Origin: JBNAGF01 sp049801055
Lineage (GTDB): Bacteria > Pseudomonadota > Alphaproteobacteria > Rhodobacterales > Rhodobacteraceae
Direction: 5' to 3'
Length of the DNA stretch: 64,000 nucleotides
NCBI RefSeq assembly: GCF_049801055.1
Contig: NZ_JBNAGF010000004.1
Coordinates: 248,001 to 312,000 of the forward strand
In this document: positions 34,751 to 43,703 of the stretch, in pieces
How the letters are laid out: each line of letters begins with the position of its first letter
Numbering within the stretch: position 1 is the stretch's first letter
Notes under the pieces: generated by a model
The model's input: only the letters and a program-made list of their open reading frames with translations
What the model was told of the DNA's origin: nothing
Database searches by the model: none
Program-made: the position numbers and the translations under genes

Positions 34751-34768
34751 ATATCGCTGTCGCGATAT
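34751..34768 (+). promoter_or_regulatory. Inverted repeat in the rho leader
   Basis: ATATCGC and GCGATAT form a perfect 7-bp hairpin around TGTC, 17 bp before the rho start and just upstream of its AAGG ribosome-binding site. A second, GC-rich dyad (34701-34725, GGCC ... CCCG ... CGGG ... GGCC) lies 25 bp further upstream. These may be part of rho leader control or of the hemJ transcript end. Confidence 0.4.
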
Positions 34769-34785
34769 CGCAAGGTCGTATCAAC

Positions 34786-36057
34786 ATGACAATCGAATCC
34801 CTTAACCTGTCTGATCTAAAGGCCAAGAGCCCCAAGGATCTTCTTTCCATGGCCGAAGATCTTGAGATCGAAAATGCCTCGACCATGCGAAAAGGCGAGA
34901 TGATGTTCCAAATTCTGCGTGAGCGCGCAGATGAGGGTTGGACCATTGGGGGTGATGGCGTTCTTGAAGTTCTGCAGGACGGTTTCGGATTTCTCCGTTC
35001 CCCGGAGGCGAACTATCTTCCTGGCCCGGACGACATTTATGTGTCGCCCGAAATGATCCGCCAGTATTCCCTACGAACAGGTGACACGATCGAAGGGGCG
35101 ATCAAGGCACCTGATGACAATGAGCGCTATTTTGCGCTTACCAACGTGACGAAGATCAACTTTGAGAATCCGGAGAAGGCAAAGCACAAGATAGCCTTTG
35201 ACAACCTGACGCCGCTCTATCCTGATGAGCGTTTGAAAATGGAGATCGAGGATCCGACGATCAAAGATCGCTCTGCACGCGTTATCGATCTTGTTGCACC
35301 GATCGGTAAGGGCCAGCGCTCGCTGATTGTGGCGCCGCCTCGGACCGGTAAAACGGTAATCCTGCAGAACATCGCACATTCGATCGAACGCAATCACCCA
35401 GAATGTTATTTGATCGTTCTGCTAATTGATGAACGGCCGGAAGAAGTTACCGACATGCAGCGTTCAGTTAAAGGAGAAGTGGTTTCTTCGACCTTTGACG
35501 AACCTGCTACGCGCCACGTGGCGGTTTCTGAAATGGTGATTGAAAAAGCCAAGAGACTGGTGGAACACAAACGAGATGTTGTGATCCTGCTCGACTCAAT
35601 CACAAGACTTGGTAGAGCTTTCAACACTGTGGTGCCGTCATCAGGCAAAGTTCTGACGGGTGGTGTTGATGCGAATGCCCTGCAACGGCCAAAAAGGTTC
35701 TTTGGTGCGGCGCGAAATATCGAAGAGGGTGGATCACTCACAATCATTGCAACTGCGCTGATCGATACAGGCAGCCGCATGGACGAAGTCATCTTTGAAG
35801 AGTTCAAGGGTACGGGTAACTCTGAAATTGTTCTGGATCGCAAGATTGCCGACAAACGTGTGTTCCCGGCCATCGACATACTCAAGTCAGGCACCCGAAA
35901 GGAAGACCTGCTAGTGGATAAGGGCGACCTGGCCAAGACTTTTGTCCTGCGCCGGATCCTCAACCCAATGGGAACCACGGATGCGATCGAATTCTTGCTT
36001 TCGAAACTCAAGCAGACCAAATCAAACGGTGAGTTCTTCGACTCCATGAATACCTGA
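34786..36057 (+). CDS. rho: Transcription termination factor Rho
   Basis: 423 residues. The N-terminal helical domain (LNLSDLKAKSPKDLLSMAEDL) precedes the RNA-binding cold-shock fold (DGFGFLRSPEANYLPGPDDIYVSP). The RecA-like domain has Walker A APPRTGKTVILQNIA, Walker B VVILLDSITRLGRAFN, and the Q-loop and R-loop segments SSGKVLTGGVDANAL and GSLTIIATALIDTGSRMDEVIFEEFKGTGN (read in parts). It is the hexameric RNA helicase that ends Rho-dependent transcripts. mnmE follows after 32 bp. Confidence 0.98.
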   Translation: MTIESLNLSDLKAKSPKDLLSMAEDLEIENASTMRKGEMMFQILRERADEGWTIGGDGVLEVLQDGFGFLRSPEANYLPGPDDIYVSPEMIRQYSLRTGDTIEGAIKAPDDNERYFALTNVTKINFENPEKAKHKIAFDNLTPLYPDERLKMEIEDPTIKDRSARVIDLVAPIGKGQRSLIVAPPRTGKTVILQNIAHSIERNHPECYLIVLLIDERPEEVTDMQRSVKGEVVSSTFDEPATRHVAVSEMVIEKAKRLVEHKRDVVILLDSITRLGRAFNTVVPSSGKVLTGGVDANALQRPKRFFGAARNIEEGGSLTIIATALIDTGSRMDEVIFEEFKGTGNSEIVLDRKIADKRVFPAIDILKSGTRKEDLLVDKGDLAKTFVLRRILNPMGTTDAIEFLLSKLKQTKSNGEFFDSMNT

Positions 36058-36089
36058 TATCGTCTGCCGGTCGGCAGCAAGGGGGTCAT

Positions 36090-37376
36090 ATGGATACCGT
36101 TTTTGCCCTGGCGAGTGCGCCAGGAAAGGCAGGTGTTGCAGTTGTCCGGATCTCTGGTCCGAAAGCGCGGTCGGCGGCCTGCACTCTCAGCTCCAGAGAT
36201 TTGCCTGAACGGGGCATGACTTATGCTTCTCTCCACGATCGCCATGGTGGATTTCTTGATGATGCGCTAATTTTGACCTTCTTGGCTCCGGCAAGTTTCA
36301 CCGGAGAAGACGTTGTGGAGTTGCAGGTTCATGGAAGTATCGCGTCCATAAATGCGATATTGCAGACGCTTTCCGGGCTCGATGACCTGCGATTGGCAGA
36401 GCCTGGTGAATTTACCAGGCGCGCATTGGAAAACGGAAAACTGGATCTTGCGCAGGTTGAGGGGTTGGCCGACCTGATCGAAGCGGAAACAGAAGCGCAA
36501 CGTAAACAGGCCCAAGCGGTTCTTGGTGGTCGATTGGGGGATTTGGCTGAGGTATGGCGCCGCGATCTGATAAGGGCAGCATCGTTGATCGAAGCGGTCA
36601 TTGATTTTGCAGACGAAGAAGTCCCTACAGACGTTGGCGAAGAAGTTTCAGCGCTTTTGGAATTTGTTCTTGTTGACCTGAACGGGCAGATCAAAGGTAT
36701 TTCGGTTTCAGAGCGGATCCGAAGCGGTTTCGAAGTCGCAATCGTCGGTTCACCAAACGTCGGAAAATCTACACTGCTGAATGCTCTGGCGGGGAGAGAT
36801 GCTGCTATCACCTCCGAGGTCGCTGGGACAACGAGGGACGTCATCGAAGTTCGAATGGATTTGGCCGGTTTACCAGTGACACTGCTGGACACTGCAGGTC
36901 TGCGCGAAACCGAGGACTCAGTTGAAAGAATTGGAATCAGCCGTGCACGAGATCGGGCCAAAGCCGCAGATTTGCGGGTCTTTCTCGCTGAAGCTGGCGA
37001 AACCTTCGACGTCACTCCCGAGGAAGGGGATATATGGTTATTGCCAAAAGGTGACCTTCGCCTGGACAAAAATGGTGCGATCTCAGGAAAATCGGGCTTT
37101 GGGGTCGAAGAACTGATCTTGAAGATAACCGATGAGTTATCCGAAAGATCTGCAAGGTCGAGTATCGCGACGCGAGAACGCCACCGAGTTGCCATGCAAC
37201 GCGCACTTGTCCGCTTGGAGGGGGCACGCAACCTTCTGGGCCACGGTCCGGAACAATATGATATCGTCGCCGAGGAAATTCGAAGCGCGATTCGTGCTTT
37301 GGAAATGCTGGTCGGCCGGATTGACGTGGAAAACCTGCTGGATGAGATCTTTGCCAGTTTCTGCCTAGGAAAGTGA
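36090..37376 (+). CDS. mnmE: tRNA modification GTPase MnmE (TrmE)
   Basis: 428 residues. The tetrahydrofolate-binding N-domain (MDTVFALASAPGKAGVAVVRISG) is followed by the helical domain and an inserted G-domain: P-loop GSPNVGKSTLL at about 220-230, TTRD, LLDTAGLRETED (G3). The C-terminus ends FASFCLGK, the conserved C(I/L)GK with its active-site Cys. With MnmG, encoded next, it installs cmnm5U at the wobble base of tRNAs. The stop lies in the mnmG ribosome-binding region. Confidence 0.97.
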   Translation: MDTVFALASAPGKAGVAVVRISGPKARSAACTLSSRDLPERGMTYASLHDRHGGFLDDALILTFLAPASFTGEDVVELQVHGSIASINAILQTLSGLDDLRLAEPGEFTRRALENGKLDLAQVEGLADLIEAETEAQRKQAQAVLGGRLGDLAEVWRRDLIRAASLIEAVIDFADEEVPTDVGEEVSALLEFVLVDLNGQIKGISVSERIRSGFEVAIVGSPNVGKSTLLNALAGRDAAITSEVAGTTRDVIEVRMDLAGLPVTLLDTAGLRETEDSVERIGISRARDRAKAADLRVFLAEAGETFDVTPEEGDIWLLPKGDLRLDKNGAISGKSGFGVEELILKITDELSERSARSSIATRERHRVAMQRALVRLEGARNLLGHGPEQYDIVAEEIRSAIRALEMLVGRIDVENLLDEIFASFCLGK

Positions 37377-37380
37377 GGAG

Positions 37381-37396
37381 TGTTTCACGTGAAACA
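37381..37396. promoter_or_regulatory. parS: parS centromere site 1
   Basis: TGTTTCACGTGAAACA is a perfect 16-bp palindrome matching the parS consensus bound by chromosomal ParB. It lies between the mnmG ribosome-binding site (GAGGAG, 37375-37380) and the GTG at 37389, and runs into the first codons. It is 3.2 kb from the probable origin and 3.3 kb from parB. Confidence 0.95.
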
Positions 37397-39257
37397 TTCA
37401 GCGTTCGATGTAATTGTAATTGGTGGTGGGCATGCCGGAACAGAAGCCGCGCATGCAGCGGCCAGAATGGGCGTGTCGACAGCGCTAATAACACTAAGCC
37501 GTGACGGAATCGGTGTGATGTCCTGCAATCCGGCGATCGGAGGCCTTGGAAAGGGTCACCTGGTTCGGGAAATCGACGCTTTGGATGGCGTTATGGCGCG
37601 GGTCGCGGATAAGGCGGGAATCCAGTTCCGTCTTTTAAACCGGCGAAAGGGCCCTGCGGTTCAAGGCCCGAGAGCACAATCTGACCGTGCGATTTACCAG
37701 CGCGAAATGAGGACGGAAACCGAAACTCGGAAGAACCTTACGATTGTCGAAGGGGAGGCTATAGATTTTCTGGTCGAAGATGGGCACGTCAAAGGGATTC
37801 GTCTTGATAACGGCAGCGAAATTGGTGCGATCGCAACGATTTTGACCACCGGCACGTTCCTGAGGGGCGTTATTCATATCGGAGACGTGACGAAACCCGG
37901 AGGGCGAATGGGTGATAAGCCGTCCATCAAGTTGGCGAAACGTATTGAGACGTTTGGCCTACCGCTCGGACGATTGAAAACGGGAACGCCACCCCGATTG
38001 GATTCAAGAACAATTGATTGGTCTTCTCTGGAAATGCAGCCGGGTGACGATGACCCCACCTTGTTCTCGTTTTTATCCAGCGGAGTTTATGTGCAGCAGA
38101 TTTCTTGCGGAATTACGCACACCAACGAAAATACACACAGAATAATTCAAGAAAATCTTGCGAGATCAGCAATGTACGGTGGCCAGATCGAGGGGGTAGG
38201 CCCAAGATACTGCCCATCGATTGAAGACAAAATCGTACGATTTTCTGACAAATCCTCTCACCAGGTATTTCTTGAACCAGAAGGATTACAAGACCACTCC
38301 GTTTATCCAAATGGTATCTCGACGTCTTTACCCGAAGACATTCAGGAACAATACGTTCGCTCAATTCGTGGATTGGAGGAGGCGAAGATATTCCAGCCCG
38401 GATACGCCATCGAGTATGACTATGTAGATCCAAGAGCTCTGAACACACATCTTCAGGTTAAATCTGTTCCGGGGTTGTACTTGGCAGGACAGATCAATGG
38501 TACGACTGGATATGAAGAGGCGGCCGCGCAGGGCTTGGTTGCTGGGTTGAACGCAGCGCTGCAAGTTCAAAATCGTTCTTTGTACACGTTTAGCCGTTCA
38601 GACAGCTATATTGGTGTGATGATAGATGATCTTACGACTCGAGGCGTTTTGGAGCCCTACCGAATGTTCACATCTCGTGCGGAATTCCGATTGTCCCTCC
38701 GGGCTGATAATGCCGATCAACGCCTAACACCTATTGGATTGGAGCTTGGTTGTGTCGGGGGCGAGCGCAGCACAGTGTTTGGAGAAAAGATCGGGGCCTT
38801 AAGCCAAGTTACATATGCATTGAATTCATCCAGCTTCACTCCGAAGGAAATTCAATCTGCCGGCATTTCGGTGAATCAGGACGGAAAGCGTCGATCGGGT
38901 CTAGAAGTATTGGCCTTTCCAAACGTGTCATTTGAGGATCTCAAAGATCTCTTGCCAACTCTAGCCAACACCAAAACAGAAATCAGGCTACAGGTTGAGA
39001 GAGATGCCCTTTATGCAAATTACATAGACCGACAAAAACGGGATGTTGAAACTTTGAGGCGCGAAGAGCGGCAGACTATCCCGGCAGAATTCGACTACTC
39101 ATTGATTGGTGGCCTGTCCAATGAGCTGAAGGCTAAGTTGAGCGAGGCAACGCCTGAGAACATCGCCCAAGCGGCCCGTATAGATGGTATGACACCCGCT
39201 GCTCTTGCACTCATTCTGACACAGCTGAAGCGTCAGGAAAGGTCGAAGTCTGCGTAA
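37389..39257 (+). CDS. mnmG: tRNA uridine-5-carboxymethylaminomethyl modification enzyme MnmG (GidA)
   Basis: 622 residues from GTG 37389, chosen because GAGGAG lies 8 bases upstream. GTG at 37380 in the same frame adds MFH and has no room for a ribosome-binding site. FAD-binding GGGHAGTEAAHAAARMG, the MSCNPAIGGLGKGHLVREIDALDG segment, GLYLAGQINGTTGYEEAAAQG and the C-terminal domain are intact. It partners MnmE. Its first codons overlap parS site 1. The stop overlaps rsmG (TAATG). Confidence 0.96.
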   Translation: MKHSAFDVIVIGGGHAGTEAAHAAARMGVSTALITLSRDGIGVMSCNPAIGGLGKGHLVREIDALDGVMARVADKAGIQFRLLNRRKGPAVQGPRAQSDRAIYQREMRTETETRKNLTIVEGEAIDFLVEDGHVKGIRLDNGSEIGAIATILTTGTFLRGVIHIGDVTKPGGRMGDKPSIKLAKRIETFGLPLGRLKTGTPPRLDSRTIDWSSLEMQPGDDDPTLFSFLSSGVYVQQISCGITHTNENTHRIIQENLARSAMYGGQIEGVGPRYCPSIEDKIVRFSDKSSHQVFLEPEGLQDHSVYPNGISTSLPEDIQEQYVRSIRGLEEAKIFQPGYAIEYDYVDPRALNTHLQVKSVPGLYLAGQINGTTGYEEAAAQGLVAGLNAALQVQNRSLYTFSRSDSYIGVMIDDLTTRGVLEPYRMFTSRAEFRLSLRADNADQRLTPIGLELGCVGGERSTVFGEKIGALSQVTYALNSSSFTPKEIQSAGISVNQDGKRRSGLEVLAFPNVSFEDLKDLLPTLANTKTEIRLQVERDALYANYIDRQKRDVETLRREERQTIPAEFDYSLIGGLSNELKAKLSEATPENIAQAARIDGMTPAALALILTQLKRQERSKSA

Positions 39258-39877
39258 TGTCCGAAGATTCACTTGAGCAGATTGGATTGGATGTTTCACG
39301 TGAAACAATCGACCGATTGAAGATTTACGAAAGAACGCTGAAAAAGTGGAATCCCAGTATCAACCTGGTATCAAAGCGCAGTCTGGATGAAGCTTGGGGT
39401 AGGCATATCCTTGATTCTGCTCAGATATTTGTTTTTCAAAGACCCGAAGGGCATTGGGTTGACTTGGGTTCCGGGGGAGGTTTGCCCGCATTGATCTTGG
39501 CTGCAATCTCGGCAGAAACGACGCCCAATGCCAGATTTACCTTGATCGAAAGCGATAAGCGAAAATCAGCATTTCTCAGGACCGCGGCGCGTGAAATGGG
39601 ATTGCGAATTGAGGTGCTGGCCGAACGTATCGAAGCAGCAACCCCTCAAAACGCAGACATACTGTCGGCGAGGGCGCTTACGGACTTGGGGGGATTGTTG
39701 AGCTTTGCCCAGCGGCACGCAAATCCGGGAGCGACATTGGTGTTTCCAAAAGGTTCGACTTGGGAAAATGAGGTCGAAGAGGCCCGGAAAGAATGGAACT
39801 TTGAGTTGGAAGCGATTAAAAGTTCAGTAGAACCCGGAGCAGCAATCCTGAAAATTAGAGGAGTATCGCGTGGCTGA
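39257..39877 (+). CDS. rsmG: 16S rRNA (guanine527-N7)-methyltransferase RsmG (GidB)
   Basis: 206 residues. The N-terminal LDVSRETIDRLKIYERTLKKWNPSINLVS is typical and partly dictated by the parS site in the DNA. The SAM-binding motif WVDLGSGGGLPALILA, LIESDKRKSAFLR and SARALTDLGGLLSF follow. It methylates G527 in the small-subunit rRNA, a position linked to streptomycin sensitivity. Start and stop overlap mnmG and parA, so the string is translationally coupled. Confidence 0.96.
   Translation: MSEDSLEQIGLDVSRETIDRLKIYERTLKKWNPSINLVSKRSLDEAWGRHILDSAQIFVFQRPEGHWVDLGSGGGLPALILAAISAETTPNARFTLIESDKRKSAFLRTAAREMGLRIEVLAERIEAATPQNADILSARALTDLGGLLSFAQRHANPGATLVFPKGSTWENEVEEARKEWNFELEAIKSSVEPGAAILKIRGVSRG
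39292..39307. promoter_or_regulatory. parS: parS centromere site 2, inside rsmG
   Basis: TGTTTCACGTGAAACA, identical to site 1 and 1.9 kb away. It lies fully inside rsmG and encodes the residues around VSRET, a peptide found at the RsmG N-terminus in many bacteria for this reason. Confidence 0.95.
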
Positions 39878-40679
39878 TTACTCTCGCCCCGCCGGACCAC
39901 GCATCATAGCCGTCGCCAACCAAAAGGGCGGTGTCGGTAAAACAACAACAGCAATAAATCTGGCAGCTGCTTTGGTGGAGCAGGGGCTCAGGGTGTTGGT
40001 GGTGGACCTTGACCCGCAGGGAAATGCGTCTACTGGCCTTGGCATTGATGTGGATGACAGAGAATTCACGACCTATGAACTGTTGATTGATGACGCGCCC
40101 TTGGCTGACGTCATTCAGGACACGAGCTTTGAGGGGTTGAGCATTGTTCCGGCAACCGTTGATCTGAGCTCTGCTGATATTGAATTGATTGCGAATGAAA
40201 AGCGGAGTTTTCTTCTCCACGATGCTTTGCGCCAAACTGCAATGGACTCATTTAGTTGGGATTACATACTGATAGATTGCCCGCCCTCCCTGAACTTGTT
40301 GACGGTCAACGCGATGATCGCCGCGCATTCTGTCCTAATTCCGCTTCAAAGCGAGTTCTTTGCCTTGGAGGGCCTGTCACAACTGATGCTGACAATCAGA
40401 GAAGTTCGGCAGGCGGCAAATCCTGATTTGCGTATTGAGGGTGTCGTGTTGACGATGTTTGATCGCCGAAACAACCTGTCTCAACAGGTAGAGGATGATG
40501 CCAGGGCCAATCTCGGCGACATCGTGTTCACGACCAAGATTCCGCGAAATGTACGGGTCAGCGAGGCGCCATCCTATGCGGTGCCTGTTCTTGCATATGA
40601 GACAAACTCCCAAGGTGCTCAGGCCTACCGGTCGCTTGCGCAGGAGATCTTGAGAAAACATAAGAAAATAGCGGCCTGA
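39870..40679 (+). CDS. parA: Chromosome-partitioning ATPase ParA (Soj)
   Basis: 269 residues from GTG 39870, overlapping the rsmG stop, with AGAGGAG nearby. The deviant Walker A ANQKGGVGKTTTAINLA (about 16-32), Walker A' VVDLDPQGNASTGLG and Walker B YILIDCPPSLNLLTVNA identify a chromosomal ParA. It forms nucleoid-bound dimers whose gradient moves ParB-parS complexes apart. parB follows after 19 bp. Confidence 0.98.
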   Translation: MADYSRPAGPRIIAVANQKGGVGKTTTAINLAAALVEQGLRVLVVDLDPQGNASTGLGIDVDDREFTTYELLIDDAPLADVIQDTSFEGLSIVPATVDLSSADIELIANEKRSFLLHDALRQTAMDSFSWDYILIDCPPSLNLLTVNAMIAAHSVLIPLQSEFFALEGLSQLMLTIREVRQAANPDLRIEGVVLTMFDRRNNLSQQVEDDARANLGDIVFTTKIPRNVRVSEAPSYAVPVLAYETNSQGAQAYRSLAQEILRKHKKIAA

Positions 40680-40698
40680 TCGCGAAGGAGGGAGAGCA

Positions 40699-41595
40699 AT
40701 GAGTGACAAAAAGACGAAGCCCCGGGGTTTGGGCCGTGGTCTGTCCGCCCTGATGGCGGATGTTGCGCCGGTTGCAGAAACAACTTCGGAAGACAGTCGT
40801 AGAACTGCCGATATAGTAGTTCCGATTGAAAAACTCGTTCCAAACCCGGACCAGCCGCGACGCGATTTCCGCCCGGAGGATCTGGATGACCTTGCCGCGT
40901 CCATTCGGGAGAAGGGTGTTCTTCAACCGCTCATTGTCCGCCCGGCGTCAGATGGAGCTTTTGAGATTGTGGCAGGTGAGCGCCGTTGGCGTGCCTCTCA
41001 ACAGGCTCAATTGCACGAAATTCCTGTGCTTGTTCGCGAATACAGCGACACGGAAGTGCTCGAAGTTGCCATTATAGAGAATATCCAACGGGCGAATCTG
41101 AACGCTGTGGAAGAGGCGGCCGGCTACCGGCAGCTAATGGATCGGTTCGGGCATACGCAGGAAAAACTTTCGGAGGCGTTGGGCAAGAGCCGATCTCACA
41201 TTGCCAACCTGTTGCGGTTGCTTTCTTTGCCTGACGACGTTCAGTCGTATCTTCGCGATGGAAAACTGTCGGCGGGGCATGCTCGTGCTTTGATCATGGT
41301 CGATAACCCTTCGGAGGTTGCCAAAGCGGTGATCCAGAAGGGTTTGTCGGTTCGGGCAACTGAGGCGATGGTCAAAAAGCAGAAAGCAGGACCGCCAGAG
41401 GGAGCGACGCGTCGGGCTTCTCGAAAGGTCAGTGAAAAGGATGCGGATACGCGCGCCTTGGAAGGCGACCTTTCTTCAGGATTGGGGATGAAGGTCTCGA
41501 TTGACCACAAACCAAACAGCGAATCCGGTAAAGTATTGATTTCATACGAAACTCTCGAACAGCTCGATGAGCTTTGTTCTTTGCTTACGCGTTAG
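40699..41595 (+). CDS. parB: Chromosome-partitioning protein ParB (Spo0J)
   Basis: 298 residues. The N-terminal RGLGRGLSALM segment interacts with ParA. The CTP-binding/ParB domain shows PNPDQPRRDFRPEDLDDLAASI, GVLQPLIVRP and GERRWRAS. The helix-turn-helix SEALGKSRSHIANLLRLLSL reads parS. It loads at the two parS sites upstream and spreads as a CTP-dependent clamp. The C-terminus overlaps the convergent DUF454 gene by 11 bp. Confidence 0.98.
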   Translation: MSDKKTKPRGLGRGLSALMADVAPVAETTSEDSRRTADIVVPIEKLVPNPDQPRRDFRPEDLDDLAASIREKGVLQPLIVRPASDGAFEIVAGERRWRASQQAQLHEIPVLVREYSDTEVLEVAIIENIQRANLNAVEEAAGYRQLMDRFGHTQEKLSEALGKSRSHIANLLRLLSLPDDVQSYLRDGKLSAGHARALIMVDNPSEVAKAVIQKGLSVRATEAMVKKQKAGPPEGATRRASRKVSEKDADTRALEGDLSSGLGMKVSIDHKPNSESGKVLISYETLEQLDELCSLLTR

Positions 41596-41941
41596 GACGA
41601 GTCCAGATAAACAGCATAACCGCGCTCAAGACTATGGCTTGAATAATCAGGACATGTGTGGGCGCTTTCAAGGCGAGCGACAGTGCGAAGACAAATGCCA
41701 CGGAAACCGTGGCCCACTTCTTTGCCTGCGGGTTTATGGCACCAGATCTATTCCAGTCTTCGATCATTGGCCCGAAAGTCTTGTGGGCCAGTAACCAGTT
41801 GTGGAGGCGAGGAGACGAACGGGCGAAGCAAAATGAAGCAAGCAGAATAAATGGAACAGTTGGCAGAAGCGGCAAAACAATCCCTGCCGCGGCAAGTCCA
41901 ACAGAGAAGATTCCAAGTATCGCCCACAAATAGTGCATCAT
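41585..41941 (-). CDS. DUF454 (YbaN) family membrane protein
   Basis: 118 residues with hydrophobic segments at about 5-35 and 80-112. The core GIVLPLLPTVPFILLASFCFARSSPRLHNWLLAHKTFGP (read in parts) and DWNRSGAINPQAKKWA is the DUF454/YbaN signature. Function unknown. It lies directly after hemW on the same strand, and is convergent with and overlaps parB by 11 bp. Either of two adjacent ATG codons may be the start. Confidence 0.88.
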   Translation of the reverse strand: MMHYLWAILGIFSVGLAAAGIVLPLLPTVPFILLASFCFARSSPRLHNWLLAHKTFGPMIEDWNRSGAINPQAKKWATVSVAFVFALSLALKAPTHVLIIQAIVLSAVMLFIWTRPNA

Positions 41942-43099
41942 TCACTCGATCAGAAGTTCTCTAAGGATCCCATTCAGAACCATGCGCCCTTTGTTGGTTG
42001 TCGCTATGCGGCGATCCGACTGTTGTAAAAGATCAAGGGATTTGAGGTGGTTCAGGACGTCATCATCCAAGGAATGGCCAGCGAGGTTCTCGAACCGGTC
42101 AAGATCTACGCCTTCGACCAATCGCAACCCCATCAGAAGAAACTCCTGAGCCTGTTCGGATGCCGGCAATTTCGACCTCAGAGATTCACCTGAGCCCGAA
42201 GCCACTTTGGATAGCCACTCTTGCGGGGTTCGAAAGCTCTCAGTTGCAAACCGACCATTGGTCAGGCTCATGCGACCATGGGCGCCGGGGCCAATGCCGA
42301 CATAGTCTCCGTATCGCCAGTAAATTAGATTGTGCTTAGATTCTGATCCTGGCAATGCGTGGTTCGACACCTCATAAGCCGGCAGCCCGGCTTTGGTGCA
42401 GATTTCCTGCGTTACCTGATACATGTCGGCGGATAATTCCTCCTCGGGTAGCCCGCGAAGTTTGCCAGCGGCATACCGATCGCCGAAAGCCGTGCCTGCT
42501 TCGATGGTCAATTGATAGAGCGAGATGTGATCAAGGCCCAGAGTTAGAGCCGAATTTAGCTCGGATCTCCAGTCTGCAAGACTCTGGTGTTGGCGCGCAT
42601 AAATCAGATCGAAACTGACACGATCAAATAGATTCCGAGCGGTTTCAAAGGCCGCAAGACCCTCATTTACCGTATGAATTCGACCCAAACGCCGCAGATC
42701 ATCATCATGCAGTGCCTGAATCCCCATTGAGATGCGGTTGACGCCAGCTTGCCGATAGTCGGCAAACCGCCCTGCTTCAACCGAACCAGGGTTGGCCTCA
42801 AGGGTGATTTCAATGGAGTTTGCGCAAGACCAGTTGGCTCTTGCAGAGGTGATGATGGCGTCGACCGTTTCGGGATCCATCAGGCTGGGAGTTCCGCCCC
42901 CGAAGAATATGCTGTCGAGTACACGACCCGGTGTTTCAGCTGCCGCTCTGGAAAGTTCCGCGAGATATGCATCGACCCATTGTTTTTGGTCAATTTGGCG
43001 GGAAACATGGCTGTTGAAGTCGCAATAGGGGCATTTGGCCTCACAAAACGGCCAGTGAATATAGAGACCAAACCCGCCGTTGCGCCAATCTTCAGCCAA
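41942..43099 (-). CDS. hemW: Heme chaperone HemW (radical SAM family)
   Basis: 385 residues from a TTG at 43099, which overlaps the rdgB stop by 8 bp and gives the family N-terminus (AEDWRNGGFGLYIHWPFC). The cluster-binding CEAKCPYC matches CxxxCxxC, and FFGGGTPSLM and GVNRISMGIQALHDDDLRRLGR follow. HemW was long annotated as coproporphyrinogen dehydrogenase but lacks the extra residues of HemN and binds heme. A longer in-frame reading to 43288 lies inside rdgB and has no family similarity. Confidence 0.92.
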   Translation of the reverse strand: MAEDWRNGGFGLYIHWPFCEAKCPYCDFNSHVSRQIDQKQWVDAYLAELSRAAAETPGRVLDSIFFGGGTPSLMDPETVDAIITSARANWSCANSIEITLEANPGSVEAGRFADYRQAGVNRISMGIQALHDDDLRRLGRIHTVNEGLAAFETARNLFDRVSFDLIYARQHQSLADWRSELNSALTLGLDHISLYQLTIEAGTAFGDRYAAGKLRGLPEEELSADMYQVTQEICTKAGLPAYEVSNHALPGSESKHNLIYWRYGDYVGIGPGAHGRMSLTNGRFATESFRTPQEWLSKVASGSGESLRSKLPASEQAQEFLLMGLRLVEGVDLDRFENLAGHSLDDDVLNHLKSLDLLQQSDRRIATTNKGRMVLNGILRELLIE

Positions 43100-43703
43100 A
43101 ACATCCCGCCACGAATTTCGATACCGCCGCAGCACGATGGGAAATTTTGTTCTTTTCCCAGCGATCCATCTCGGCATAGGTAGTTTCGTGGCCTTGCGGG
43201 ACAAACATCGGATCGTATCCAAAACCGTCCTTGCCGCGGATTGGCCAGACGAGATGGCCGGGCGCAACGCCCTCGAATACCTCATCATGCCCGTCGGGCC
43301 ATGCCAGAACCAGCGTGCAACGGAATTGAGCCGTTCGAGGATGAGGAGCGTTCAAATTCTCTAACTCGGTATTCGCCCGGGTCATAGCCATTAGAAAGTC
43401 GCGGCCATTTTCGGTTTCCGCCCAGTCAGCTGTGTAAACTCCGGGAGCACCGTTTAAAGCGTCGATGGTGATCCCGGAATCGTCAGACAAGGATGGCAGG
43501 CCTGTGGCCATGGCGGCGGCATGTGCCTTAATACGGGCGTTGCCCACGAATGTGTCTTCGGTCTCTTCAGGTTCAGGCAGGTTCATGTCGCTGGCTCCGA
43601 CGACTTTCACACCAAAAGGCTGAAGAAGATGAGCCATCTCCTCCAGTTTTCCTTTGTTATGCGTTGCAACAAGCAGCGTGTCGCCAGCGAATTTTCGGGT
43701 CAT
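43092..43703 (-). CDS. rdgB: XTP/dITP pyrophosphatase RdgB
   Basis: 203 residues. The signatures LVATHNKGKLEEMAHLLQPFG, SLSDDSGITIDALNGAPGVYTA and GKDGFGYDPMFVPQGHETTYAEM are intact. It removes ITP, dITP and XTP from nucleotide pools and so prevents mutagenic incorporation. It overlaps rph upstream by 4 bp and hemW downstream by 8 bp, forming a rph-rdgB-hemW-DUF454 operon. Confidence 0.97.
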   Translation of the reverse strand: MTRKFAGDTLLVATHNKGKLEEMAHLLQPFGVKVVGASDMNLPEPEETEDTFVGNARIKAHAAAMATGLPSLSDDSGITIDALNGAPGVYTADWAETENGRDFLMAMTRANTELENLNAPHPRTAQFRCTLVLAWPDGHDEVFEGVAPGHLVWPIRGKDGFGYDPMFVPQGHETTYAEMDRWEKNKISHRAAAVSKFVAGCFG

